From Ptiloglossa arizonensis (lineage: Eukaryota; Arthropoda; Insecta; Hymenoptera; Colletidae), in contig NW_027478537.1 in assembly GCF_051014685.1 (NCBI RefSeq), positions 558,001 to 622,000 on the forward strand: DNA of 64,000 nucleotides. The letters are read 5' to 3'. Positions 24,954 through 38,400 of this stretch are shown piece after piece. The notes under the pieces were generated by a model. The model saw only the letters and a list, made by a program, of their open reading frames with translations, was not told the DNA's origin and ran no database searches. The translations under genes were made by a program, and so were the position numbers. Each line of letters opens with the position of its first letter. Positions within the stretch are counted from its first letter, which is position 1.

Positions 24954-27900
24954 TCTAGTTATTCGTTTCGAGCATCAGAACTGCGAAAATTTTGAGTTTC
25001 TCAAGCGTTTCTTACCTACAAACTGCCACATCTCGCGAACGGATTGACCAATCCGCAAAATTTCTGTTGCATCTGAAAGTAGAAACTCGCCCGATTACAA
25101 CGGTATGCGTACATTCCCCCTAGGCCGTTCTAGTTATTCGTTTCGAGCATCAGAACTGCGAAAATTTAGAGTTTCTCAAGCGTTTCTTACTTCCAAACTG
25201 CCACATCTCGCGAACGGATTGACCAATCCGCAAAATTTCTGTTGCATCTGAAAGTAGAAACTCGCCCGATTACAACGGTATAGGTACTTTTCCCCTAGGC
25301 CGTTCTAGTTATGCTTGTCGAGCATCAGAACTGCGAAAATTTTGAGTTTCTCGAGCGTTTCTTACCTCCAAACTGCCATATCTCGCGAACGGATTGACCA
25401 ATCCGCATAATTTCTGGCGCATCTGAAAGTAGAAACTCGCCCGATTACAACGGTATGCGTACTTTTCCCCTAGGCCGTTCTAGTTATTCGTTTCGAGCAT
25501 CAGAACTGCGAAAATTTTGAGTTTCTCAAGCGTTTCTTACCTACAAACTGCCACATCTCGCGAACGGAATGACCAATCCGCAAAATTTCTGTTGCATCTG
25601 AAAGTAGAAACTCGCCCGATTACAAAGGTATGCGTACATTCCCCTAGGCCGTTCTAGTTATTCGTTTCGAGCATCAGAACTGCGAAAATTTTGAGTTTCT
25701 CAAGCGTTTCTTACCTCCAAACTGCCATATCTCGCGAACTGATTGACCAATCCGCAAAATTTCTGTTGCATCTGAAAGTAGAAACTCGCCCTATTACAAC
25801 GGTATGAGTACTTTTCCCCTAGGCCGTTCTAGTTATGCTTGTCAAACATCAGAACTGCGAAAATTTTGAGTTTCTCAAGCGTTTCTTACCTCCAAACTGC
25901 CATATCTCGCGAACGGATTGGCCAATCCGCAAAATTTCTGTTGCATCTGAAAGTAGAAACTCGCCCGATTACAACTGGATGCGTACTTTTCCCCTAGGCC
26001 GTTCTAGTTATTCGTTTCGAGCATCAGAACTGCGAAAATTTTGAGTTTCTCAAGCGTTTCTTACTTCCAAGCTGCCACATCTCGCGAACGGATTGACCAA
26101 TCCGCAAAATTTCTTTTGCATCTGAAGGTAGAAACTCGCCCGATTACAACGGTATGCGTACTTTTCCCCTAGGCCGTTCTAGTTATTCGTTTCGAGCATC
26201 AGAACTGCGAAAATTTTGAGTTTCTCAAGCGTTTCTTACCTACAAACTGCCACATCTCGCGAACGGATTGACCAATCCGCAAAATTTCTGCTGCATCTGA
26301 AAGTAGAAACTCGCCCGATTACAACGGTATGCGTACTTTTCCCCTAGGCCGTTCTAGTTATTCGTTTCGAGCATCAGAACTGCGAAAATTTTGAGTTTCT
26401 CAAGCGTTTCTTACTTCCAAACTGCCATATCTCGCGAACGGATTGACCAATCCGCAAAATTTCTGTTGCATCTGAAGGTAGAAACTCGCCCGATTGCAAC
26501 GGTGTGCGTACTTTTCCCCTAGACCGTTCTAGTTATTCGTTTCGAGCATTAGAACTGCGAAAATTTTGAGTTTCTCAAGCGTTTCTTACCTACAAACTGC
26601 CACATCTCGCGAACGGATTGACCAATCCGCAAAATTTCTGTTGCATCTGAAAGTAGAAACTCGCCCGATTACAACGGTATGCGTACTTTTCCCCTAGGCC
26701 GTTCTAGTTATTCGTTTCGAGCATCAGAACTGCGAAAATTTTGAGTTTCTCAAGCGTTTCTTACTTCCAAACTGCCATATCTCGCGAACGGATTGACCAA
26801 TCCGCAAAATTTCTGTTGCATCTGAAGGTAGAAACTCGCCCGATTACAACGGTATGCGTACTTTTCCCCTAGGCCGTTCTAGTTATTCGTTTCCAGCATC
26901 AGAACTGCGAAAATTTTGAGTTTCTCAAGCGTTTCTTACCTACAAACTGCCACATCTCGCGAACGGATTGACCAGTCCGCAAAATTTCTGATGCATCTGA
27001 AAGCAGAAACTCGCCCGATTAGAACGGTATGTGTACTTTTCCCCTAGGCCGTTCTAGTTATACGTTTCGAGCATCCGAACTGCGAAAATTTTGAGTTTCT
27101 CAAGCGTTTCTTACCTACAAACTGCCACATCTCGCGAACGGATTGACCAATCCGCAAAACTTCTGATGCATCTGAAAGCAGAAACTCGCCCGATTACAAC
27201 GGTATGCGTACTTTTCCCCTAGGCCGTTCTAGTTATTCGTTTCGAGCATCAGAACTGCGAAAATTTTGAGTTTCTCAAGCGTTTCTTACCTACAAACTGC
27301 CATATCTCGCGAACGGATTGACCAATCCGCAAAATTTCTGTTGCATCTGAAAGTAGAAGCTCGCCCGATTACAACAGTATGCGTACTTTTCCCCTAGGCC
27401 GTTCTAGTTATTCGTTTCGAGTATCAGAACTGCGAAAATGTTGAGTTTCTCAAGCGTTTCTTAAATCCAAACTGCCATATCTCGCGAACGGATTGACCAA
27501 TCCGCAAAATTTCTGTTGCATCTGAAAGTAGAAACTCGCTCGATTACAACTGTATGCGTACTTTTCCTCTAGGCCGTTCTGGTTATTCGTTTCGAGCATC
27601 AGAACTGTGAAAATTTTGAGTTTCTCAAGCGTTTCTTCCCTCCAAACTGCCATATCTCGCGAATGGATTGACCAATCCGCAAAATTTCTGTTGCATCTGA
27701 AAGTAGGAACGCGCCCGATTACAACGGTATGCGTACTTTTCCACTAGGCCGTCCTAGTTGTTCGTTTCGAGCATCAGAACTGCGAAAATTTTGAGTTTCT
27801 CAAGCGTTTCTTACTTCCAAACTGCCATATCTCGCGAACGGATTGACCAATCCGCAAAATTTCTGTTGCATCTGAAGGTAGAAACTCGCCCGATTACAAC

Positions 27901-30180
27901 GGTGTTCGTACTTTTCCCCTAGGCCGTTCTACTTATTCGTTTCGAGCATCAGAACTGCGAAAATTTTGAGTTTCTCAAGCGTTTCTTACCTACAAACTGC
28001 CACATCTCGCGAACGGATTGACCAATCCGCAAAATTTCAGTTGCATCTGAAAGTAGAAACTCGCCCGATTACAACGGTATGCGTACTTTTCCCCTAGGCC
28101 GTTCTAGTTATTCGTTTCGAGCATCAGAACTGCGAAAATTTTGAGTTTCTCAAGCGTTTCTTACTTCCAAACTGCCACATCTCGCGAACGGATTGACCAA
28201 TCCGCAAAATTTCTGTTGCATATGACAGTAGAAACTCGCCCGATTACAACGGTATACGTACTTTTCCCCTAGGCCGTTCTAGTTATGCTTGTCGAGCATC
28301 AGAACTGCGAAAATTTTGAGTTTCTCGAGCGTTTCTTACCTCCAAACTGCCATATCTCGCGAACGGATTGACCAATCGGCAAAATTTCTGTTGCATCTGA
28401 AAGCAGAAACTCGCCCGATTACAACGGTATACGTACTTTTCCCCTAGGCCGTTCTAGTTATTCGTTTCGAGCATCAGAACTGCGAAAATTTTGAGTTTCT
28501 CAAGCGTTTCTTACTTCCAAACTGCCACATCTCGCGAACGGATTGACCAATCCGCAAAATTTCTGTTGCATCTGAAGCTAGAAACTCGACCGATTACAAC
28601 GGTATGCGTACTTTTCCCCTAGGCCGTTCTAGTTATTCGTTTCGAGCATCAGAACTGCGAAAATTTTGAGTTTCTCAAGCGTTTCTTACCTCCAAACTGC
28701 CATATCTCGCGAACGGATTGACCAATCCGCAAAATTTCTGTTGCATCTGAAAGTAGAAACTCGCCCGATTACAACGGTATGCGTACTTTTCCCCTGGGCC
28801 GTTCTAGTTATTCGTTTCGAGCATCAGAACTGCGAAAATTTTGAGTTTCTCAAGCGTTCCTTACTTCCAAACTGCCACATCTCGCGAACGGATTGACCAA
28901 TCCGCAAAATTTCTGTTGCATCTGAAGGTAGAAACTCGCCCGATTACAACGGTATGCGTACTTTTCCCCTAGGCCGTTCTAGTTATTCGTTTCGAGCATC
29001 AGAACTGCGAAAATTTTGAGCTTCTCAAGCGTTTCTTACCTACAAACTGCCACATCTCGCGAACGGATTGACAAATCCGCAAAATTTCTGTTGCATCTGA
29101 AAGTAGAAACTCGCCCGATTACAACGGTATGCGTACTTTTCCCCTAGGCCGTTCTAGTTATTCGTTTCGAGCATCAGAACTGCGAAAATTTTGAGTTTCT
29201 CAAGCGTTTCTTACTTCCAAACTGCCATATCTCGCGAACGGATTGACCAATCCGCAAAATTTCTGTTGCATCTGAAGGTAGAAACTCGCCCGATTACAAC
29301 GGTGTGCGTACTTTTCTCCTAGGCCGTTCTAGTTATTCGTTTCGAGCATCAGAACTGCGAAAAGTTTGAGTTTCTCAAGCGTTTCTTTCCTACAAACTGC
29401 CACATCTCGCGAACGGATTGACCAATTCGCAAAATTTCTGTTGCATCTGAAAGTAGAAACTCGCCCGATTACAACGGTATGCGTACATTCCCCCTAGGCC
29501 GTTCTAGTTATTCGTTTCGAGCATCAGAACTGCGAAAATTTTGAGTTTCTCAAGCGTTTCTTATTTCCAAACTGCCACATCTCGCGAACGGATTGACCAA
29601 TCCGCAAAATTTCTGTTGCATCTGAAAGTAGAAACTCGCCCGATTACAACGGTATAGGTACTTTTCCCCTAGGCCGTTCTAGTTATGCTTGTCGAGCATC
29701 AGAACTGCGAAAATTTTGAGTTTCTCGAGCGTTTCTTACCTCCAAACTGCCATATCTCGCGAACGGATTGACCAATCCGCAAAATTTCTGTTGCATCTGA
29801 AAGTAGAAACTCGCCCGATTAAAACGGTATGCGTACTTTTCCCCTAGGCCGTTCTAGTTATTCGTTTCGAGAATCAGAACAGCGAAAATTTTGAGTTTCT
29901 CAAGCGTTTCCTACTTCCAAACTGCCACATCTCGCGAACGGATTGACCAATCCGCAAAGTTTCTTTTGCATCTGAAAGTAGAAACTCGCCCGATTACAAT
30001 GGTATGCGTAGTTTCCCCCTAGGCCGTTCCAGTTATTCGTTTCGAGCATCAGAACTGCGATAATTTTGAGTTTCTCAAGCGTTTCTGACCTCCAAACTGC
30101 CATATCTCGCGAACGGATTGACCAATCCGCAAAATTTCTGTTGCATCTGAAAGTAGAAACTCGCCCGATTACAACGGTAT
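24954..30180. repeat. 29-monomer block, copy 2, with one extra monomer
   Basis: The block matches copy 1 at a shift of 5,074 bp up to about 27,060, then at 5,249 bp (one monomer more) to about 30,150-30,180. The rare 174-bp monomer recurs at 25,635. Differences I found by eye, at about 20,294, 21,156, 22,975, 23,609 and 24,177 in copy 1 coordinates, are five substitutions in about 5 kb. Neighbouring monomers differ from one another at several percent, so the duplication is recent. Confidence 0.9.
27061..27235. repeat. Extra monomer inserted in copy 2 of the 29-mer block
   Basis: Copy 1 has no counterpart for this monomer between its positions 21,989 and 21,990. It resembles the monomer just upstream (GATGCATCTGAAAGCAG) but has private changes: TATACGTTTCG, GCATCCGAAC and GCAAAACTTC. 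It changes the copy shift from 5,074 to 5,249 bp. A single-monomer unequal exchange or a slippage event would explain it. Confidence 0.8.
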
Positions 30181-30570
30181 GCGTAGTTTCCCCCTAGGCC
30201 TTTCTAGTCATTCGTTTCAAGCATCAGAACTGCGATAATTTTGAGTTTCTCAAGCGTTTCTTACCTCCAAACTGCCATATCTCGCGAACGGATTGACCAA
30301 TCCGCAAAATTTCTGTTGCATCTGAAAGTAGAAACTCGCCCGATTACAACGGTATGTGTAGTTTTCCCCTATGCCGTTCCAGTTATTCATTTCGAGCATC
30401 AGAACTGCGAAAATTTTGAGTTTCTCAAGCGTTTCTTACATCCAAACGGCCATATCTCGCGAACGGATTGGCCAATCCGCAAAATTTCTATTGCATCTGA
30501 AAGTAGAAACTCGCCCGATTAAAACGGTATGCGTACTTTTCCCCTAGGCCTTTCTAGTCATTCGTTTCGA
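30181..30570. repeat. Diverged monomers at the boundary between HOR domains
   Basis: About two monomers separate the 29-mer duplication from the 14-mer HOR and carry private variants: GTAGTTTCCCCCTAGGCC, CCTTTCTAGTCATTCG, CAAACGGCC and a perfect-palindrome dyad at 30,464-30,479. They match neither flanking block in full. Part of the boundary sequence repeats within itself (CCTTTCTAGTCATTCG near 30,200 and 30,550). Confidence 0.65.
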
Positions 30571-33020
30571 GCATCAGAACTGCGAAAATTTTGAGTTTCT
30601 CAAGCGTTGCTTACCTCCAAACTGCCATATCTCGCGAACGGATTGACCAATCCGCAAAATTTCTGTTGCATCTGAAAGTAGAAACTCGCCCGACCACAAC
30701 GGTGTGCGTACTTTTCCCCTAGGCCGTTCTAGTTATTCGTTTCGAGCATCAGAACTGCGAAAATTTTGAGTTTCTCAAGCGTTTCTTACCTCCAAACTGC
30801 CATATCTCGCGAACGGATTGACCAATCCGCAAAATTTCTGTTGCATCTGAAAGTAGAAACTCGCCCGATTACGACACTATGCGTACTTTTCCCCTAGGCC
30901 GTTCTAGTTATTCGTTTCGAGCAACAGAACTGCGAAAATTTTGAGTTTCTCAAGCTTTGCTTACCTCCAAACTGCCATATCTCGCGAACGGATTGACCAA
31001 TCCGCAAAATTTCTGTTGCATCTGAAAGTAGAAACTCGCCCGATTACAACGGTGTGCGTACTTTTCCCCTAGGCCGTTCTAGTTATGCTTGTCGAGCATC
31101 AGAACTGCGAAAATTTTGAGTTTCTCAAGCGTTTCTTACCTCCAAACTACCATATCTCGCGAACGGAATGACCAATCCGCAAAATTTCTGTTGCATCTGA
31201 AAGTAGAAACTCGCCCGATTACAACGGTGTGCGTACTTTTCCCCTAGGCCGTTCTTGTTATTCGTTTCGAGCATCAGAACCGCGAAAATTTTGTGTTTCT
31301 CAAGCGTTTCTTACATCCAAACTGCCACATCTCGCGAACGGATTGACCAATCCGCAAAATTTCTGTTGCATCTGAAAGTAGAAACTCGCCCGACTACAAC
31401 GGTGTGCGTACTTTTCCCCTAGCCCGTTCTAGTTATGCTTGTCGAGCATCAGAACTGCGAAAATTTTGAGTTTCTCGAGCGTTTCTTACCTCCAAACTGC
31501 CATATCTCGCGAACGGATTGACCAATCCGCAAAATTTCTGTTGCATCAGAAAGTAGAAACTCGCCCGATTACAACGGTATGCGCACTTTTCCCCTAGGCC
31601 GTTCTAGTTATTCGTTTCGAGCATCAGAACTGCGAAAATTTTGGGTTTCTCAAGCGTTTCTTACCTCCAAACTGCCATATCTCGCGAACGGAATGACCAA
31701 TCCGCAAAATTTCTGTTGCATCTGAAAGTAGAAACTCGCCCGACTACAACGGTGTGCGTACTTTTCCCCTAGGCCGTTCTAGTTATTCGTTTCGAGCATC
31801 AGAACTGCGAAAATTTTGGGTTTCTCAAGCGTTTCTTACTTCCAAACTGCAATATCTCGCGAACGGATCGACCAATCCGCAAAATTTCCGTTGCATCTGA
31901 AAGTAGAAACTCGCCCGATTACATCGGTATGCGCACTTTTCCCCTAGGCCGTTCCAGTTATTCGTTTCGAGCATCAGAACTGCGAAAATTTTGAGTTTCT
32001 CAAGCGTTTCTTATATCCAAACTGCCATATCTCGCGAACGGATTGATCAATCCGCAAATTTCCTGTTGCATCTGAAAGTAGAAACTCTCCCGATTACAAC
32101 AGTAGGTGTAGTCTTCCCCTAGGCCGGTCTAGTTATTCGTTTCGAGAATCAGAACTGCGAAAATTTTGAGTTTCTCAAGCGTTTCTTACTTCCAAACTGC
32201 CACATCTCGCGAACGGATCGACCAATCCGCAAAATTTCTGTTGCATCAGAAAGTAGAAACTCGCCCGATTACAACGGTATGCGCACTTTTCCCCTAGGCC
32301 GTTCTAGTTATTCGTTTCGAGCATCAGAACTGCGAAAATTTTGAGTTTTTCAAGCGTTGCTTACCTCCAAACTGCCATATCTCGCGAACGGATTGACCAA
32401 TCCGCAAAATTTCTGTTGCATCTGAAAGTGGATACTCGCCCGATTACAACGGTGTGCGTACTTTTCCCCTAGGCCGTTCTAGTTATGCTTGTCGAGCATC
32501 AGAACTGCGAAAATTTTGAGTTTCTCGAGCGTTTCTTACCTCCAAACTGCCATATCTGGCGAACGGATTGACCAATCCGCAAAATTTCTGTTGCATCTGA
32601 AAGTAGAAACTTGCCCGATTACAACACTATGCGTACTTTTCCCCTAGGACGTTCTAGTTATTCGTTTCGAGCATCAGAACTGCGAAAATTTTGAGTTTCT
32701 CAAGCGGTTCTTACCTCCAAACTGCCATATCTCGCGAACGGATTGACCAATCCGCAAAATTTCTGTTGCATCAGAAAGTAGAAACTCGCCCGATTACAAC
32801 GGTATGCGTGCTTTTCCCCTAGCCCATTCTAGTTATTCGTTTCGAGCAACAGAACTGCGAAAATTTTGAGTTTTTCAAGCATTGCTTACCTCCAAACTGC
32901 CATATCTCGCGAACGGATTGACCAATCCGCAAAATTTCTGTTGCATCTGAAAGTAGAAACTCGCCCGATTACAACGGTGTGCGTACTTTTCCCCTAGCCC
33001 GTTCTAGTTATTCGTTTCGA
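30571..33020. repeat. 14-monomer HOR unit F1 (2,450 bp)
   Basis: First of the ordered units in the central domain. Markers in order are CGACCACAAC (30,691), ACGACACTAT (30,871), GTTCTTGTTATTCG (31,251), GATTGATCAA (32,041), AGTAGGTGTAGTC (32,101) and CATATCTGGC (32,551). All recur 2,450 bp later. Nothing but satellite was seen. Confidence 0.85.
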
Positions 33021-35470
33021 GCATCAGAACTGCGAAAATTTTGAGTTTCTCAAGCGTTGCTTACCTCCAAACTGCCATATCTCGCGAACGGATTGACCAA
33101 TCCGCAAAATTTCTGTTGCATCTGAAAGTAGAAACTCGCCCGACCACAACGGTGTGCGTACTTTTCCCCTAGGCCGTTCTAGTTATTCGTTTCGAGCAGC
33201 AGAACTGCGAAAATTTTGAGTTTCTCAAGCGTTTCTTACCTCCAAACTGCCATATCTCGCGAACGGATTGACCAATCCGCAAAATTTCTGTTGCATCTGA
33301 AAGTAGAAACTCGCCCGATTACGACACTATGCGTACTTTTCCCCTAGGCCGTTCTAGTTATTCGTTTCGAGCAACAGAATTGCGAAAATTTTGAGTTTCT
33401 CAAGCTTTGCTTACCTCCAAACTGCCATATCTCGCGAACGGATTGACCAATCCGCAAAATTTCTGTTGCATCTGAAAGTAGAAACTCGCCCGATTACAAC
33501 GGTGTGCGTACTTTTCCCCTAGGCCGTTCTAGTTATGCTTGTCGAGCATCAGAACTGCGAAAATTTTGAGTTTCTCAAGCGTTCCTTACCTCCAAACTGC
33601 CATATCTCGCGAACGGAATGACCAATCCGCAAAATTTCTGTTGCATCTGAAAGTAGAAACTCGCCCGATTACAACGGTGTGCGTACTTTTCCCCTAGGCC
33701 GTTCTTGTTATTCGTTTCGAGCATCAGAACCGCGAAAATTTTGTGTTTCTCAAGCGTTTCTTACATCCAAACTGCCACATCTCGCGAACGGATTGACCAA
33801 TCCGCAAAATTTCTGTTGCATCTGAAAGTAGAAACTCGCCCGACTACAACGGTGTGCGTACTTTTCCCCTAGCCCGTTCTAGTTATGCTTGTCGAGCATC
33901 AGAACTGCGAAAATTTTGAGTTTCTCGAGCGTTTCTTACCTCCAAACTGCCATATCTCGCGAACGGATTGACCAATCCGCAAAATTTCTGTTGCTTCAGA
34001 AAGTAGAAACTCGCCCGATTACAACGGTATGCGCACTTTTCCCCTAGGCCGTTCTAGTTATTCGTTTCGAGCATCAGAACTGCGAAAATTTTGGGTTTCT
34101 CAAGCGTTTCTTACCTCCAAACTGCCATATCTCGCGAACGGATTGACCAATCCGCAAAATTTCTGTTGCATCTGAAAGTAGAAACTCGCCCGATAACAAC
34201 GGTATGCGCACTTTTCCCCTAGGCCGTTCTAGTTATTCGTTTCGAGCATCAGAACTGCGAAAATTTTGGGTTTCTCAAGCGTTTCTTACTTCCAAACTGC
34301 AATATCTCGCGAACGGATCGACCAATCCGCAAAATTTCCGTTGCATCTGAAAGTAGAAACTCGCCCGATTACATCGGTATGCGCACTTTTCCCCTAGGCC
34401 GTTCTAGTTATGCTTGTCGAGCATCAGAACTGCGAAAATTTTGAGTTTCTCAAGCGTTTCTTATATCCAAACTGCCATATCTCGCGAACGGATTGATCAA
34501 TCCGCAAAATTCCTGTTGCATCTGAAAGTAGAAACTCTCCCGATTACAACAGTAGGTGTAGTCTTCCCCTAGGCCGGTCTAGTTATTCGTTTCGAGAATC
34601 AGAACTGCGAAAATTTTGAGTTTCTCAAGCGTTTCTTACTTCCAAGCTGCCACATCTCGCGAACGGATCGACCAATCCGCAAAATTTCTGTTGCATCAGA
34701 AAGTAGAAACTCGCCCGATTACAACGGTATGCGCACTTTTCCCCTAGGCCGTTCTAGTTATTCGTTTCGAGCATCAGAACTGCGAAAATTCTGAGTTTTT
34801 CAAGCGTTGCTTACCTCCAAACTGCCATATCTCGCGAACGGATTGACCAATCCGCAAAATTTCTGTTGCATCTGAAAGTGGATACTCGCCCGATTACAAC
34901 GGTGTGCGTACTTTTCCCCTAGGCCGTTCTAGTTATGCTTGTCGAGCATCAGAACTGCGAAAATTTTGAGTTTCTCGAGCGTTTCTTACCTCCAAACTGC
35001 CATATCTGGCGAACGGATTGACCAATCCGCAAAATTTCTGTTGCATCTGAAAGTAGAAACTTGCCCGATTACAACACTATGCGTACTTTTCCCCTAGGAC
35101 GTTCTAGTTATTCGTTTCGAGCATCAGAACTGCGAAAATTTTGAGTTTCTCAAGCGGTTCTTACCTCCAAACTGCCATATCTCGCGAACGGATTGACCAA
35201 TCCGCAAAATTTCTGTTGCATCAGAAAGTAGAAACTCGCCCGATTACAACGGTATGCGTGCTTTTCCCCTAGCCCATTCTAGTTATTCGTTTCGAGCAAC
35301 AGAACTGCGAAAATTTTGAGTTTTTCAAGCATTGCTTACCTCCAAACTGCCATATCTCGCGAACGGATTGACCAATCCGCAAAATTTCTGTTGCATCTGA
35401 AAGTAGAAACTCGCCCGATTACAACGGTATGCGTACTTTTCCCCTAGCCCGTTCTAGTTATTCGTTTCGA
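33021..35470. repeat. 14-monomer HOR unit F2 (2,450 bp)
   Basis: The same marker order as F1: CGACCACAAC (33,141), ACGACACTAT (33,321), GTTCTTGTTATTCG (33,701), GATTGATCAA (34,491), AGTAGGTGTAGTC (34,551), CATATCTGGC (35,001). Several differences from F1 are visible, including GCAGCAG near 33,197, the monomer near 34,140-34,210 (CGATAACAAC, GGTATGCGC) and TTATGCTTGTCG near 34,409. F1 and F2 have therefore diverged more than the 29-mer copies upstream. Confidence 0.85.
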
Positions 35471-38400
35471 GCATCAGAACTGCGAAAATTTTGAGTTTCT
35501 CAAGCGTTGCTTACCTCCAAACTGCCATATCTCGCGAACGGATTGACCAATCCGCAAAATTTCTGTTGCATCTGAAAGTAGAAACTCGCCCGACTACAAC
35601 GGTGTGCGTACTTTTCCCCTAGGCCGTTCTAGTTATTCGTTTCGAGCATCAGAACTGCGAAAATTTTGAGTTTCTCAAGCGTTTCTTACCTCCAAACTGC
35701 CATATCTCGCGAACGGATTGACCAATCCGCAAAATTTCTGTTGCATCTGAAAGTAGAAACTCGCCCGATTACGACACTATGCGTACTTTTCCCCTAGGCC
35801 GTTCTAGTTATTCGTTTCGAGCAACAGAACTGCGAAAATTTTGAGTTTCTCAAGCTTTGCTTACCTCCAAACAGCCATATCTCGCGAACGGATTGACCAA
35901 TCCGCAAAATTTCTGTTGCATCTGAAAGTAGAAACTCGCCCGATTACAACGGTGTGCGTACTTTTCCCCTAGGCCGTTCTAGTTATGCTTGTCGAGCATC
36001 AGAACTGCGAAAATTTTGAGTTTCTCAAGCGTTTCTTACCTCCAAACTGCCATATCTCGCGAACGGAATGACCAATCCGCAAAATTTCTGTTGCATCTGA
36101 AAGTAGAAACTCGCCCGATTACAACGGTGTGCGTACTTTTCCCCTAGGCCGTTCTTGTTATTCGTTTCGAGCATCAGAACCGCGAAAATTTTGTGTTTCT
36201 CAAGCGTTTCTTACATCCAAACTGCCACATCTCGCGAACGGATTGACCAATCCGCAAAATTTCTGTTGCATCTGAAAGTAGAAACTCGCCCGACTACAAC
36301 GGTGTGCGTACTTTTCCCCTAGCCCGTTCTAGTTATGCTTGTCGAGCATCAGAACTGCGAAAATTTTGAGTTTCTCGAGCGTTTCTTACCTCCAAACTGC
36401 CATATCTCGCGAACGGATTGACCAATCCGCAAAATTTCTGTTGCATCTGAAAGTAGAAACTCGCCCGATCACAACGGTATGCGTACTTTTCCCCTAGCCC
36501 GTTCTAGTTATTCGTTTCGAGCAACAGAACTGCGAAAATTTTGAGTTTTTCAAGCGTTGCTTACCTCCAAACTGCCATATCTCGCGAACGGATTGACCAA
36601 TCCGCAAAATTTCTGTTGCATCTGAAAGTAGAAACTCGCCCGATTACAACACTATGCGTACTTTTCCCCTAGGCCGTTCTAGTTATTCGTTTCGAGCATC
36701 AGAACTGCGAAAATTTTGAGTTTCTCAAGCGTTTCTTACTTCCAAACTGCCATATCTCGCGAACGGATTGACCAATCCGCAAAATTTCTGTTGCATCTGA
36801 AAGTAGAAACTCGCCCGATTACAACACTATGCGTACTTTTCCCCTAGGCCGTTCTAGTTATTCGTTTCGAGCATCAGAACTGCGAAAATTTTGAGTTTCT
36901 CAAGCGTTGCTTACGTCCAAACTGCCATATCTCGCGAACGGATTGACCAATCCGCAAAATTTCTGTTGCATCTGAAAGTAGAAACTCGCCCGATTACAAC
37001 GGTGGGCGTACTTTTCCCCTAGGCCGTTCTAGTTATTCGTTTCGAGCATCAGAACTGCGAAAATTTTGAGTTTCTCGAGCGTTTCTTACATCCAAACTGC
37101 CATATCTCGCGAACGGATTGACCAATCCGCAAAATTTCTGTTGCATCTGAAAGTAGAAATTCGCCCGATTACAAATGTATGCGTACTTTTCCCCTAGCCC
37201 GTTCTAGTTATTCGTTTCGAGCAACAGAACTGCGAAAATTTTGAGTTTCTCAAGCGTTGCTTACCTCCAAACTGCCATATCTCGCGAACGGATTGACCAA
37301 TCCGCAAAATTTCTGTTGCATCTGAATGTAGAAACTCGCCCGATTACAACGGTGTGCGTACTTTTCCCCTAGGCCGTTCTAGTTATGCTTGTCGAGCATC
37401 AGAACTGCGAAAATTTTGAGTTTCTCGAGCGTTTCTTACCTCCAAACTGCCATATCTCGCGAACGGATTGACCAATCCGCAAAATTTCTGATGCATCTGA
37501 AAGCAGAAACTCGCCCGATTAGAACGGTATGCGTACTTTTCCCCTAGGCCGCCCTAGTTATTCGTTTCGAGCATCAGAACTGCGAAAATTTTGAGTTTCT
37601 CAAGCGTTTCTTACTTCCAAACTGCCATATCTCGCGTACGGATTGACCAATCCGCAAAATTTCTGTTGCATCTCAAAGTAGAAACTCGCCCGATTACAAC
37701 ACTATGCGTACTTTTCCCCTAGGCCGTTCTAGTTATTCGTTTCGAGCATCAGAACTGCGAAAATTATGAGTTTCTCGAGCGTTTCTTACCTCCAAACTGC
37801 CATATCTCGCGAACGGATTGACCAATCCGCAAAATTTCTGTTGCATCTGAAAGTAGAAACTCGCCCGATTACAACGGTATGCGCACTTTTCCCCTAGGCC
37901 GTTCTAGTTATTCGTTTCGAGCATCAGAACTGCGAAAATTTTGGGTTTCTCAAGCGTTTCTTACCTCCAAACTGCCATATCTCGCGAACGGATTGACCAA
38001 TCCGCAAAATTTCTGTTGCATCTGAAAGTAGAAACTCGCCCGATTACAACGGTATGCGCAATTTTCCCCTAGGCCGTTCTATTTATTCGTTTCGAGCATC
38101 AGAACTGCGAAAATTTTGGGTTTCTCAAGCGTTTCTTACTTCCAAACTGCAATATCTCGCGAACGGATCGACCAATCCGCAAAATTTCCGTTGCATCTGA
38201 AAGTAGAAACTCGCCCGATTACATCGGTATGCGCACTTTTCCCCTAGGCCGTTCCAGTTATTCGTTTCGAGCATCAGAACTGCGAAAATTTTGAGTTTCT
38301 CAAGCGTTTCTTATATCCAAACTGCCATATCTCGCGAACGGATTGATCAATCCGCAAAATTCCTGTTGCATCTGAAAGTAGAAACTCTCCCGATTACAAC

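Noticed and set aside
19880..30180. The 29-mer duplication as certain biology
   Set aside because: I kept it as a finding but not as certain. Assemblers can duplicate or collapse satellite blocks, and only read-level evidence can decide.
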